Of a stretch of DNA of 64,000 bases, positions 10,650 to 21,065 are shown one piece after another. The notes beneath the pieces were generated by a model. That model made no database searches, was not told where the DNA came from, and saw only the letters and a program-made list of their open reading frames with translations. This DNA comes from Glandiceps talaboti (lineage: Eukaryota > Hemichordata > Enteropneusta > Spengelidae). The stretch's first letter is position 1. Each line of letters opens with the position of its first letter. The DNA lies in assembly GCF_964340395.1 (NCBI RefSeq), contig NC_135567.1:13413091-13477090 (forward strand), written 5' to 3'. A program made the translations under genes and the position numbers.

Positions 10650-10970
10650 CATCAAATATAACATCACCTAGCAACACTTCTAGTTCAACATCATCTTCAT
10701 CAACATCGTCATCGGTTCCAGATCCCGGTGCAGCCTCACTTACAACCACTACTACCACCACAACTACTAGCATTACAGTATCTAACAATGCAGCCAGCAA
10801 AGAGGAGTCACAACCTATCGGTGCTACAGCCAACCTTGACGACTCACAAGGCTCTCCGTCAACCTCAACAGCTTCTAGTAGTAGTAGTAGCGACGAAAAG
10901 GATGGAAATGACAAGAAAACAAAAAAGAGGAATAGATGTTACACTTGTCGTAAGAAAGTAGGCCTTACAG
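10650..10970 (+). CDS. ZFAND5/6-like gene, middle exon (Ser/Thr-rich linker, first AN1 cysteines)
   Basis: The exon is bounded by a strong acceptor (TTTTTTTTTCAG) and the donor GTAAGC at 10971. It enters and leaves in phase 1. It encodes residues 54-160: a low-complexity Ser/Thr linker with runs of Thr and Ser, an acidic/basic patch (DEKDGNDKKTKKRNR), then the first two zinc ligands of the AN1 finger, Cys150 and Cys153 (RCYTCRKKVGLT). Splitting AN1 after GLTG and the Ser/Thr linker are both typical of ZFAND5/6. The linker is the fastest-changing part of the family, so little function can be read from it. Confidence 0.93.
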
Positions 10971-11035
10971 GTAAGCATTGGCAAAATAATTTTTAGACAG
11001 GGGAAAATATATATCTATGACAATTATTCAGCTGC

Positions 11036-11597
11036 GGTCTGTATTGTCGGTGGCCAGGTGGTTAGCTCATGTGCCTCTAACCTCTGAAGTCTGTGTTGTC
11101 GGTGGCCAAGTGGTTAGCTCGTATGTCTCTAACCTCTGAAGTCTGTGTTGTTGGTGGCCAAGTGGTTAGCTTGTACGCCTCTAACCTCTGGGGAAAATAT
11201 ATCTATGACAATTATTCAGCTGAAGTCTGTGTTGTCGGTGGCCAAGTGGTTAGCTTGTTCACCTCTTACTTCTGCAGTCTGTGTTGTTGGTGGCCGAGTG
11301 GTTAGCTCGTACGCCTCTTACCTCAGAAGTCTGTGTTGTCGGTGGCCAAGTGGTTAGCTCGTATGCCTCTTACCTCAGAAGTCTGTGTTGTCGGTGGCCA
11401 AGTGGTTAGCTCATACGCCCCTTAACTCTGCAGTCTGTGTTGTCGGTGACCGAGTGGTTAGCTCGTACGCCTCTGAAGTCTGTGTTGTCGGTGGCCAAAT
11501 GCCCCTTACCTCTGAAGTCTGTGTTGACAGTGGCTGAGTGTTTAGCTCGTACGCCTCTTACCTCTACAGTCAGTGTTGTCTGTGACCTAGTGGACCA
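11036..11597. repeat. 52-bp tandem array in ZFAND intron 2, tRNA A-box-like
   Basis: About ten units of roughly 52 bp, some shortened, read GTCTGTGTTGTCGGTGGCCA then AGTGGTTAGCTCGTACGCCT. One unit is separated from the rest by a repeated piece of intron (GGGGAAAATATATCTATGAC at about 11000 and 11190). The core TGGCCAAGTGGTTAGC resembles the D-arm and A box of serine or leucine tRNAs. There is no B box and no cloverleaf, so it is not a tRNA gene. Confidence 0.88.
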
Positions 11598-11671
11598 TTC
11601 AACAAATTTCTGAATTTAGTTGGACGACTAAAATTATTATTATATTGACAATTATTTCAATTTTATTTCAG

Positions 11672-11820
11672 GATTTGAATGTCGATGTGGAGGATTATAC
11701 TGCAGTATACATCGTTACTCTGACAAACATAACTGTACTTTTGATTACCGAGCTGAGGGGCAGGAACAAATTAGGAAAAATAATCCCGTCATTGTAGGCG
11801 AGAAAATCCAGAAGATTTAG
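11672..11820 (+). CDS. ZFAND5/6-like gene, last exon (AN1 zinc finger)
   Basis: The acceptor TTTTATTTCAG ends at 11671 and the stop TAG is at 11818-11820. The exon encodes [22 protein letters not shown] followed by a basic tail. With the previous exon it completes a canonical AN1 finger C-x2-C-x10-C-x-C-x4-C-x2-H-x5-H-x-C with every ligand present. The A20-linker-AN1 order in 209 aa identifies the ZFAND5/ZFAND6 group. Family members bind ubiquitin chains and, in vertebrates, ZFAND5 stimulates the 26S proteasome under stress. Whether this gene is the single invertebrate parent of ZFAND5 and ZFAND6 cannot be told from one sequence, so no symbol is assigned. Confidence 0.93.
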
Positions 11821-12345
11821 ATTTCAGCCCTGTACAGCTTATAAATATTCTAATGAATGCATGTACAATTGACTCTCTGATGTGGTGTGTGTGTAAGACA
11901 ATAACTCGTGGTAGCCGTGTTGGCCCGATTCCTGCTATACCTCGCAGCTTTGATTTCTCGATACCTGGTAACTTTATTGTTTTATAACTTTCGGTCAAAT
12001 TTCTACGATTTCTGGTGTCTGATTCTGCAATTTTAGTTCAAATTACTACAATTCCTGGTTGCTGATTTCACGGCAACTTACTACAATTCCTGGTCGTTGA
12101 TTTCACAGCTTTCGGCCAAATTACTATGATTCCTGGTTGCTGATTTCACAACTTTCGGCCAAATTACTACGATTCCTGGTTGCTGATTTTTCAACTTTCG
12201 GCCAAATTACTACGATTCCTGGTCGCTGATTTCACAACTTTCGGCCAAATTACGATTCCTGGTTGCTGATTTTGCAACTTTCGGCCAAATTACGATTCCT
12301 AGTTGCTGATTTCACAACTTTCGACTGAATTTCTATGATACCTGA
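11821..12345 (+). repeat. ZFAND 3' flank with about 43-bp tandem repeats
   Basis: The stretch after the stop is presumably 3' UTR at first. From about 11990 to 12345 there are seven or eight copies of a 35-45-bp unit (CAACTTTCGGCCAAATTACT, ACGATTCCTGGTTGCTGATT), some with an 8-base deletion. I saw no clear poly(A) signal with a GT-rich tail here, so the end of the transcript is not assigned. Confidence 0.75.
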
Positions 12346-13124
12346 AGGCCTAATTTCGTAGTAACTTGTGCTGTGTTTGGTATAGTCTGACAGTCAGATT
12401 GTCTGCAACTTTTTAGTCTCATGTATAAAATTAATAGAATTTAAAACTTAGGCCGAAGGTCTGTTGAAATTTGCAACCGGCTAGATTTGTACAAGTCATT
12501 GTATCTGATGTTTGGGTCGTTCTGGCTTGATTGAATATTTGGTCAGATTACGTAATATTTATGGCCGATTCAATATTTACGAATTCACTAATGATTGTAG
12601 CCAGTAATATACACGGGTTGATTCTAGGATTGCTGACTACATGTACCCTATAAAACGACTTTACACTACTTCATGGCTTGCCTAGACTCTTGGTTGATTT
12701 CAGTCATGTCCCCTCAGAAATCACTTTGACAGTTATTTATTCAAATATTACAAGTTTACGTAATGACAGCTCAGCTCAATTAGGTATGAAATCCATCATG
12801 ATATCTTTCCCATTGTTATTGGGCGATCCTGGCGACCGGCTGTGTTCACGTCACACTTGTTGATTTACATTACGTGTCAACACCATTGACGCCATTTGGC
12901 ACAGTGAGGAGATTTAAAACCCTGTAAGAAATGAAACGTCAAAAAGTAAAATATTGAAATCACATGTCAATCACATGTCAATCACATGTCTATGTGAGTG
13001 TTGAGAGTACATAGCTGAAATCAACCAAACTTTGGGTTGTCATGGCTACTTCAAATCCTGATTTGATAAAGCCCAATTTTGTGATACGAAGTGATCCAAT
13101 TCCAACGATACCAAGCCATCTAAT
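12346..13124. other. No gene recognised
   Basis: No splice-flanked coding segment, repeat family or motif that I can support, beyond a short triple TCACATGTCAA run at about 12960-12990. Confidence 0.5.
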
Positions 13125-13382
13125 TACAGCGATGCAAGGCCATCTCATTCCAGCAAAACAAAGATGTCTCATTCCAGCGATACCAAACGAACTAATTCCA
13201 GCGATACCAAACGAACTAATTCCAGCGATACAAAACGAACTAATTCCAGCGATACCAAACGAACTAATTCCAGCGATACCAAACGAACTAATTCCAGCGA
13301 TACCATGGAAACTAATTCCAGCGATACCATGGAAACTAATTCCAGCAATACAAAACGAACTAATTCCAGCGATATCTCATCC
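13125..13382. repeat. 24-bp minisatellite
   Basis: About ten copies of GATACCAAACGAACTAATTC+CAGC, with variants containing ATGGAAAC or AAGGCCATCT at the edges. The unit is a multiple of three, so open frames run through it in several frames and on both strands. That pattern is a repeat effect, not a gene. Confidence 0.9.
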
Positions 13383-15403
13383 CGGTATCGAGAACAAAGA
13401 TACATGGTTATCTTCTGTTCTGTGATTTATATAGAAATTAGTATTAGGTGCAAATTATTTATGATAGAGGCTTATATGAGTTTAATTCTGTCCTAGGGTG
13501 CAGGACCTGTAGGTTTGTCTATAGATATAAAAATTATTTTATTTAATTCCTGTTTTTCAGACTGAAAACTAACATTTATGAATTTTGGATCGGCCCAACA
13601 TGGCTCAATTAATGTCTTTGTTTGCTTAAGTATTGTCACATGCATGAGTTGTCTTGTTCCCTATTTAGTAATATTTTATGCAGGGGGGGGGGGATTGAGG
13701 GGAGAGGGGGGAGGGGGGTATTATGCACACAGTAATTTGATTTAAGGAGACAGAAATATTCCGTCAGTTTTTAAAGGGTATCACATCTCTTAACATATTT
13801 TCCCAGGTCAAAGGTCGTACTCTGTCTAGCTCTCAAGGTCAAGGGTCGTACTCCCATATTTAGATATTCACTAATATATATCGTCATTCGCTAAAGTATG
13901 AGTGACCTAAGGGGCTTTGTCTCTTTAAGTCGGAGATAAACTGTGACAAACCCTGATGAAAGAAAAACTATTGCTGAATAATTATACAGATTGACCTGCA
14001 CAAGCATAATTTATGAGAAATCGGCCGATTTGAGTTTTTTTACTCAAATGTCGAACACCGCACAACAAGTGACTTAGACTTGGTTGTCTAGACGTAAAAC
14101 AACCGGGGTAGAGATCCCATATTTTCTGTTCACATGCCCTCAAGTTGGCTTGCGTAAGACATGAATCTCTCTACACCTAGTCACGCAGCTTATTTCATAT
14201 TTTCATAAAAATTTGTTTTGATTATTAAGCGAAAGCAGAGAAAAGATGATCTGAGAGAATCTGCCCAAATATGGGTGTTATTTTCTTCCATGTTTGTTGA
14301 CATCGTTTATGTACTATAACAAATGTGTTACTCTCGTTAAAATTTTTTTTACCTGTTTGTTTAGTTTCAAACACAGACTTTGGCTATGTTATTTCACGTT
14401 ATTTTATCCAGTAGAAAAAACATCGTAAAGTTGTTTTATCATAAAATACCTAAAATAGATAATTCTACAGTCAAGATGGCCGCCATTTTGAATCGTCTGT
14501 TTGTTCCCATGCTCAAAGTTCTCTTACTCCAATCAGTCTACATATGTGTCATAAAATACCTAAAGTAAAGACACTTTACTGTTGATATAAAGTCACTTAA
14601 CAGAAAGAAAGGATACAATGCAATTCTGACTTGTCAAGACCTTCCCTCCCGCTCCACTTCAGCTTTCCAAGACACCAGGGGTCAATATTTACAGCAAGCT
14701 TGACCTATGACCCCATCAACTCTGACCTTTGACCTGAATATGTGGAATATAGTAGTGGAAACATTTGTCAACTTCTTTTCTTGACTGGAATCTACTGTAA
14801 AAGTTCATTTTTACTTATTCTTTTTTCTTTTCTTGGCCTCACTGTAGTGCAAAAAAAAAATAAATAAAGAGGAGGGCAAATTGTAATATATCTATTTGTA
14901 TAAAATTTCGATTTCTAACATCATTTGTAGAAATAGAAACATTACCACAAATGTCGACAAATGAGACCAAAAATTTAAGATCAGCTAAGGACGACAACTT
15001 TTACGAGTGGAATTATCAATAGAACAGCTAAACAAATTTTTGTCAATTTGCGATGTAGTGATAGTTTTGTTTTCACAAATAAATTAAAGTTTTCAACAGA
15101 TTCTATAATACGCCATATTCCGGTTATCATAAAGACAAAAGATTTTATAGTTTGGCCACTTGGAGTGCTGTTCGGAAGCCGCTTTGTGACCAGAAGTGAG
15201 GGCTATGATAGTTTAGTGCTGTAGTTTCATTGCATTACTAGTTAATCATTTCAGTGTTCCACAGCGAAAATTTTGGCATTCTCAGCATAAAAAATGATGC
15301 TATTTTTGCTTCACATGTATAATTTTCAAGAACTCTGACTTTTCTTGATCACGTTTTATTGACTGCTTCATATACATGTACTATGATTTTAGCCCTCACT
15401 TTT
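13383..15403. other. No gene; G-tract and MITE remnants
   Basis: A poly-G tract lies at 13682-13691. Around 14030-14170 is a diverged copy of the repeat seen at 31030, 33985 and 46845 (phrases such as TAAGGGGC and CCATATTTT.TGTTC). About 14350-14460 matches the right half of the palindromic TTAA-flanked element of 41353, 41852 and 51056. No coding exon recognised. Confidence 0.45.
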
Positions 15404-15597
15404 CCTTGCATAGAGCGCCCTCTTGTGGTAAGTCTTTCCAATATGGCTGCCAAGTGGTTATTCGGAATATGGCACATTGTAGAACAGTACACTTTATATC
15501 CTTGCATAGAGCGCCCTCTTGTGGTACATCTTTCCAATATGGCTGCCAAGTGGGTAGTCGGAATATGGCTCACTGTAGAATAGTACACTTTATATAG
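15404..15597. repeat. 96-bp tandem duplication carrying CTCF-like motifs
   Basis: Two adjacent copies (about 15404-15500 and 15501-15597) contain CCTTGCATAGAGCGCCCTCT, TCTTTCCAATATGGCTGCCA and AGTACACTTTATAT. Each contains AGCGCCCTCTTGTGGT (15414-15429 and 15510-15525). Read on the minus strand this is ACCACAAGAGGGCGCT, close to the core recognised by CTCF. Confidence 0.85.
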
Positions 15598-15726
15598 TAA
15601 AAATTGAAAATGAAAGAAAATTGTGGGCGAGCCTAAGGAGCATTAATGGATACACAAGTTAATTTATTCTTTGTTTTATTAAGCGTGTAGATAAACCGCA
15701 GTACAGTATGTTACGATAGTTTTGGT

Positions 15727-16100
15727 TGGTTGGTGTAAGCATCATCACTATCATTTATTAACTAACAACAGTTTTGATTGGTCAGTTGTCATATACAGCA
15801 TCACTTTCATTTTATGTGACAACAGTTTTGATTGGACCGTTGTCATACAACGTCATTTCTATTTATCTGATAACAATTTTGATTGGTCCGTTGTCACCAT
15901 CATTTATCAAACGAAATATTTGATTTGTCAATAATCTTATAAAGTGTGACTAGCAATTAACGAGACAACACTTTTGATTGGTCAGTTGTCAGTCATGAAA
16001 AGTGTCACTATTCTTTATCAAACAATAGATTTGATTGGTCAGTTATCATACAGTGTCACTGTGACGACAGTTTTAATTGGTGGGTTGATGTATAGTGTCA
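15727..16100. repeat. Diverged about 55-bp repeats, each with an inverted CCAAT box
   Basis: Seven or eight imperfect units carry TTTTGATTGGTCAGTTGTCA followed by CATACAGTGTCACT and a CATTTATC.AA phrase. Spacing varies because some units are shortened or have insertions. Confidence 0.7.
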
Positions 16101-16397
16101 CTCAGTAGAAAAATTAAAAAAGTTTGTGGGAAGCAATTCGAAATACGTCCAGAATGATAAATTTTACGAACCTATGTGCAAACTAGAAGAACCGCTGTCC
16201 CCATACACAATTGTCATTGTCGCAAACCAGAGCTGTTATTTCTTCCGCTACACTTCAAAAAAATAATGGTTAAGAATGCTGTAAAACAGGCCATGGTTTG
16301 CGATGATGACAAATCAAGTTCAGTCTTATTAAAATCTTATAAAGAAAACTAACTTCCATTGCTTTCATTCAAACATTCATGCAAACCTTAGGAATTA

Positions 16398-16603
16398 CTG
16401 TAAACCTGGGAATTTTCGCTAAAGACTTATTTTCCCTTATTTCGCTGGAAAACAAAAACCTGAAAATATGTAGTGACTAAAATACCTTCTTGTACAACAT
16501 AATGTACCAGTCTGGTAATTGGTCAAAAATTAGTCTTTGAGAACTAGTTGAAGACTGTAAAATTGCAAAAATTTTCAAATGGAGAAAATATCCAGGTTTA
16601 CAA
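16398..16603. mobile_element. MITE family A, copy 1 (TA-flanked)
   Basis: 206 bp flanked by TA (16396-16397 and 16604-16605). The left end is CTGTAAACCTGGGAATTTTC. The right end inverted is TTGTAAACCTGGATATTTTC. The interior includes GACTTATTTTCCCTTATTTC and GAACTAGTTGAAGACTGTAA. Other copies are at about 35182-35363 (inverted), 35655-35877 and 42330-42503 (inverted). Confidence 0.82.
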
Positions 16604-16769
16604 TATTTTCCGCAAACACAATGATACATAATGTGAGTGCGATTTTACTTTGTGGTGAAGACACAGTGCTGTGTAATGTATTATAAGTTAGATCATTCAA
16701 GCCAGAATAATGGTGTGCTTACTGTAGCAAGGCCTTGTGGTTCCACAATGGGTATTTCCTATCTACTGT

Positions 16770-17021
16770 AATAGGGTACTTTCAAACCCACCATGTTGAA
16801 TGTTGCATCATGGGAAATGTGATAATAAATACTAATCAATTAGTATTGTAAACAATATTGTTACATTGTTTGTAACCACAAATAATCAATTCATAGTCAC
16901 CCTGACAATTGTGGTAGGTTTATTTTATCAGTAGCTCCAGATTAGGTATTATGATAACCAAAGGTAATCCCACAGTCCTTTGCATCTGAGCATGCTCAGT
17001 CTGGATTGCAAGTTCCCTGTT
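16770..17021. mobile_element. MITE family F, copy 1
   Basis: About 250 bp, with a second copy at 38174-38425. The ends pair as AATAGGGTACTTTCAA against TTGCAAGTTCCCTGTT; in copy 2 they are AATAGGGAACTTGCAA and TTGCAAGTTCCCTATT. The shared interior includes CATGTTGAATGTTGCATCAT and GAGCATGCTCAGTCTGGATT. No coding capacity. Confidence 0.85.
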
Positions 17022-17460
17022 CTCGGTACCTGCATTTTACTTCATGCTAGAGGATCAAAATAGAACAAGAAGGTCAACTTTATATTCTCACATGCCGATA
17101 GTTTATACACCTGTAGAAAGTGTAGCAGAGGACAGAGGTTATGGTGTCCGACAGGGCACTGAATGATTGCTAATTTTATGACGTACCTAGGGAGTTAAAT
17201 TCTAATCGGCAGTTTCAGAGTGTAAACTTGAAAATTGTAAAATATGAAAACGCTGCAAACTCATCAAAGCTCGGACATAAACTGGATTTGAAATATGTTA
17301 CATAAAACAGATATTGTCTTTTTTCTTTGTAAGATTTTAATTAGATCGACTTACATCAAATTTTACTGACTTGGACCTATTGTGAAATGTATAATATGCT
17401 TTGGGAATCAAGCAAAATAAAACATACTATGACTTAAAATATTAAAAGTTTGTTATTGGT
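17022..17460. other. No feature recognised
   Basis: AT-rich sequence between a MITE and a microsatellite. No exon or motif that I can support. Confidence 0.5.
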
Positions 17461-17866
17461 GTGAGTGTGTGTGTGTGTGTGTGTGTAAGTATGTATGTAT
17501 GTATGTATGTGTGTGTATGTATGTGTGTATGTATGTATGTGTGCATATGCGTATGTATGTATGTCTGTGTGTATGCGTATGTATGTATACTATATGTATG
17601 TATGTTCGTATACTATATATGTATGTGTGTGTGTGTGTCTTTCTGGGGGTGTGTATTGATGTATGTATTATGTATGTATGTGTCTGTATGTATGTATGTA
17701 TGTGTGTGTGTGTGTATTGATGTATGTATTATGTATGTATGTATGTATGTATGTATGCATGTATATGTGTGTGTGTGTTTCTGGGGGATGTGTGTGTGTG
17801 TGTGTGTGTTACTGGGGTGTGTGTATTGGTGGATAGCTGTATGTATATGTAGGTAGGTAGGTAATA
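17461..17866. repeat. (GT)n/(TATG)n microsatellite cluster
   Basis: Runs of GT and GTAT alternate with short degenerate insertions (TTTCTGGGGG). Open frames of Cys/Val/Tyr/Met-rich protein are artefacts. Confidence 0.95.
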
Positions 17867-18591
17867 TTCATATTTCTGAAAGTGTATAGGCATGTACACC
17901 ACACATACCTGCTGGAAGGAACACTACATTGCTGGCAAGTCTGGCATGTTTGAAATTATTCATGTCTCCTATACGTCGTTGGTGGCGCTTTACACAATTG
18001 CATGACATGTATTTAGCATGCAGGTTTGTTAGACAATGGATGTAGGGGTGATAAAATCATGTTGTTAACCCCACACTCTCACCACACATATTGTCCGTTC
18101 TTTCGTTGTGCTAATTATCTCACTCTTGTATCTGTATATATTTACATCAAAAATAAATGCGGAATTATGTTTGTATAGTATATATATCGTTTCCTTAGTA
18201 ACCAACCGTAGTCTGGTTTTGATGATAATAATCGCACGATTGGCAAGAAAATCAGAAAATCTCGAGCCTTTTGTTTGACCATTGTCGTAAACGACAGCCT
18301 CTTTTACGGCACCGTCCAAGACGAACCTCTTTTACGGCACCGTCCAAGGCGCACCTACATTTTTCGTTGCTTGGGCAGAAATATGTTCTCTGGCCTGCGA
18401 TAATTACTTTGACCAGCCAGCTGTCAATAAAACTTTGAAAACATTTCGGTTTATAGTTACTGTGAAATTTATGGCCTCTCTTTGAGATCAAATGATACAT
18501 GAATGTGTGCTCTTTTGTTTCCATCGTTTACCATTGTTTGCTGTTCTTCGTCCGACTTGATAAAAACTCAGTATAAACATCCATTCTGCGA

Positions 18592-18594
<3 letters not shown>
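17867..18594. other. No gene recognised
   Basis: A short duplication, CTCTTTTACGGCACCGTCCA, occurs twice at about 18299-18345. Otherwise I see nothing I can support in these 730 bp. Confidence 0.5.
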
Positions 18595-18683
<89 letters not shown>

Positions 18684-18684
18684 C
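18595..18684. repeat. (GT)n with (GTGC)n core
   Basis: Dinucleotide repeat interrupted by a short GTGC tetranucleotide run. Confidence 0.95.
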
Positions 18685-18709
18685 ATTTTAACAAACTTGT
18701 TAAGGAATT

Positions 18710-19120
18710 TTATACACCATATATTAAGATATGGTCGTTAAAATAACAAACATGTACTCGACCCATATCATGACAGTTTGAATTACGGGTATTTCCCAGG
18801 GAAAAACCAGCACACAGTTCGAAACAATATTGTTCTTCCGATCCACAAACACAATATGATCTCACACCTGAACGGATGTCCAAACTGAATGATCGATTTG
18901 TTGTTTGCATTCCATCCTGAGGCTGGACCCATAATTTGTAATGACTGTACACGACTCCCCTGACTTGTCTCTTCTGCCCGGGGTTGTCTCTCCCTGGGTG
19001 GGGGTGAATGGTACCAGTTAGAATCGAGCCCGAACAAAGACACATGCGACCCAAGACACGTTTTAGAATATAACACATTATTAATATTGAGGTATTTGGC
19101 GATAACATAGTCGACGTCAT
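18710..19120 (-). CDS. Uncertain open frame with endothelin-like cysteine spacing
   Basis: A 136-codon frame begins with ATG at 19120. Residues 90-103 read CVCGSEEQYCFELC, spacing C-x-C-x6-C-x3-C. Endothelins and sarafotoxins have C-x-C-x7-C-x3-C, one residue longer. Eight residues after the last Cys comes N-T, where endothelin precursors have V-N-T. Against the idea, the Trp that ends mature endothelin is absent, no clean signal peptide is seen and no KR pair directly precedes the first Cys. A possible acceptor on the minus strand (CCCCCACCCAG before GGAGAGAC, around 19000) could make part of the frame an exon. Codon structure gives no strong support either way, so this is a weak candidate and may be chance. 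Confidence 0.2.
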   Translation of the reverse strand: MTSTMLSPNTSILIMCYILKRVLGRMCLCSGSILTGTIHPHPGRDNPGQKRQVRGVVYSHYKLWVQPQDGMQTTNRSFSLDIRSGVRSYCVCGSEEQYCFELCAGFSLGNTRNSNCHDMGRVHVCYFNDHILIYGV

Positions 19121-19384
19121 TGACGTATTTGGTCGATAATATGGGAAGGTGGCTACTAAATGTCAGGGGATGTGAAATAATATATTTCGCGGTTCGTGGA
19201 ATTTAACATGATCCAACGTGTTATTATTATATCGACCCCTTTCCCGTATATTATCGGCCAAATATATCAATCGATCGATGTCTTACATTCTGATCTAAAG
19301 CATATCTCGGGTCACATGGGCTTGTGAGTCCGATTTTCTGTGACCCACAGAAGCCGTGCAAACAGGATGCTTTCTAGTCAATAT

Positions 19385-19465
19385 ACCATTACCCGTCTCG
19401 CGGGAGACGCCATTGAGTGCATAGCAACCACATTCGGGTGGTCAAGCTGAAGTGTCAACCGCTTA
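19385..19465. promoter_or_regulatory. Promoter-like patch with TCTCGCGGGAGA, inverted relative of 20985-21065
   Basis: The patch contains CGTCTCGCGGGAGACG, a variant of the TCTCGCGAGA core-promoter element, then GGTCAAGCTGAAGTGTCAAC and TTAGCAAC. Read on the minus strand, the order AGCTTGACC, GTTGCTA, CGCGAGACGG matches the plus-strand order at 20990-21057. What it drives is unknown. Confidence 0.35.
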
Positions 19466-20188
19466 GCAACACCATTGTTCTCGACGTCACGTACAGTGCA
19501 ATACGTATGATCATGGAAGTATACTTCCATGGTATGATAGATCAAGGGAAGCAAACTTTTAAAGTATGGTTGTAAAAACGATGTGCGTATGTGAAATTCA
19601 TAACTAGCCGTCAGACGTGACGGTGATTTTTGGCCGTCTGGGCGCAGATGAAGAGCGGTTGAGATTGACAGTTTCAACATGAACTTGAAAATATTACTAG
19701 AATTGGATCCACTCGAGGATCGCAGGCCCTATGGTTGAAAACTTGCATGTCAGGTCGCGAATATTGTATTCCTATTTTTAAACAACGTCTAAAATTTGAT
19801 ACAATGTCATAACTTTTCCATAGTCTTTTTATACGTCGCGTAGCGTCGTCTAAAAACCAACACAACAACGTGTACGCGATCACTTTACTGTATAACGTGC
19901 TGTTAATAATTGGCAATGATGTAATTCTTAGTCCGTAATTCGTCAGCTAAATTCGTCAGGGTCCGCTAAAACTTTGAAATCGGTTGAGAATTTTTTTCGC
20001 TGTCTTTGATTTTATCATATACATTTATAAATGAGCTATATATATGCATTTAAAATTAAAATTTAGAGATACTATGTCGTTTTATTTTACGAATTTGGAC
20101 TATGAGTTCTACAACATGTTCATCGAACTCAAGTATAAACATGGCTGACACGTACACGTGTTTCACGCATCGCCGGTGATTCCCAATT

Positions 20189-20392
20189 CTAGTTCCTGAC
20201 GATTGTATTCCGATTTTACTCTAAGTTATCTTCATACAGTACTAGTCTAGTTCATGACGACCGTATTCCGATTTTACTCTACGTTATTACGGTAGGGTAA
20301 AATTGGAATACGGTCATTGGGAACTAGACTGGTAGATATTGTTGTATGAAGATAACATGTGGTAAAATCGGAATACGATTGTCAGGAACTGA
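20189..20392. mobile_element. Palindromic repeat element of about 200 bp
   Basis: The left side holds two direct copies of TAGTTC.TGACGA, ATTCCGATTTTACTCTA. The right side holds the inverted counterpart ending TCGGAATACGATTGTCAGGA. The arms also share GTTATCTTCATACA. No coding capacity. Flanking duplications are not clear. Confidence 0.75.
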
Positions 20393-20984
20393 CTATGATT
20401 TCCCGATCTGTGACGATAATTAAGAACTTTTCAATTCTGAACTCTAGGACCGAAACGGGACATTGGCACTCTAAAAATGTGTAAGACTTTTAGCTTTCGT
20501 CCGTATTTGTCAACAGCGTAAATGTCAACGGTTCATAAGGGCTTACGGCTGGTGGATGTGTAGTAGTACTACGCCACACTTCATGTGCATTGCATTCTAA
20601 TATACTTATATTGAATATTGGTGACGGGAAATGTTTCCACCATGTACATGTGTACTAATAATCAAAACTACTCGATTTTGCTTGTCATTAATTACCATTT
20701 CTCAAGATTGAAATATTATAGCCATCTAGTATGCTGCATAAGTTTGGCACTGACAACGTATTCCCAGAAATGACAGTCAGTTCGGAAATATAATGACAGT
20801 GTGACACTGGCGTATTTTTCTTTTAACTTGATGTTGACACGCTATATTTTCGCAACATGCTCTTTAGTTCGTGTACATTCAATTTTTCAATGTCTTCCAT
20901 GATGACTTAGGATTGTAGATGGTCACAAACGGTAGTATTTTTTTCAGACTAATGCATTGACTTTCATATGAACAACATGGCCAC

Positions 20985-21065
20985 TCCGCAAAGCTTGACC
21001 TCCGTAGCAACCGTTGCTAGGTTATTTGCATATCTCGCGAGATCTGCCGCGAGACGGAAAATACT
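20985..21065. promoter_or_regulatory. Promoter-like patch with TCTCGCGAGA and RFX-type palindrome
   Basis: A perfect TCTCGCGAGA lies at 21033-21042, a motif known from TATA-less animal promoters. A perfect 7-1-7 palindrome, TAGCAAC-C-GTTGCTA, lies at 21005-21019, and its half-sites resemble RFX X-box halves. A frame of 60 codons starting near 20968 (NNMATPQSLTSVATVARLFA) is Arg-rich and acid-free like a mitochondrial presequence. I cannot connect it to downstream exons. Confidence 0.4.

Noticed and set aside
11036-11597. tRNA genes
   Set aside because: Only the A-box/D-arm-like part is present. No B box, anticodon stem or acceptor stem could be found.
13042-13496. Overlapping open frames on both strands
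   Set aside because: The 24-bp repeat keeps several frames open at once. Repeat artefact.
17461-17856. Cys/Val/Tyr-rich open frames in GT/TATG repeats
   Set aside because: Pure microsatellite translation. The same applies to 25041-25224, 44356-44601, 21537-21742 and 58490-58740.
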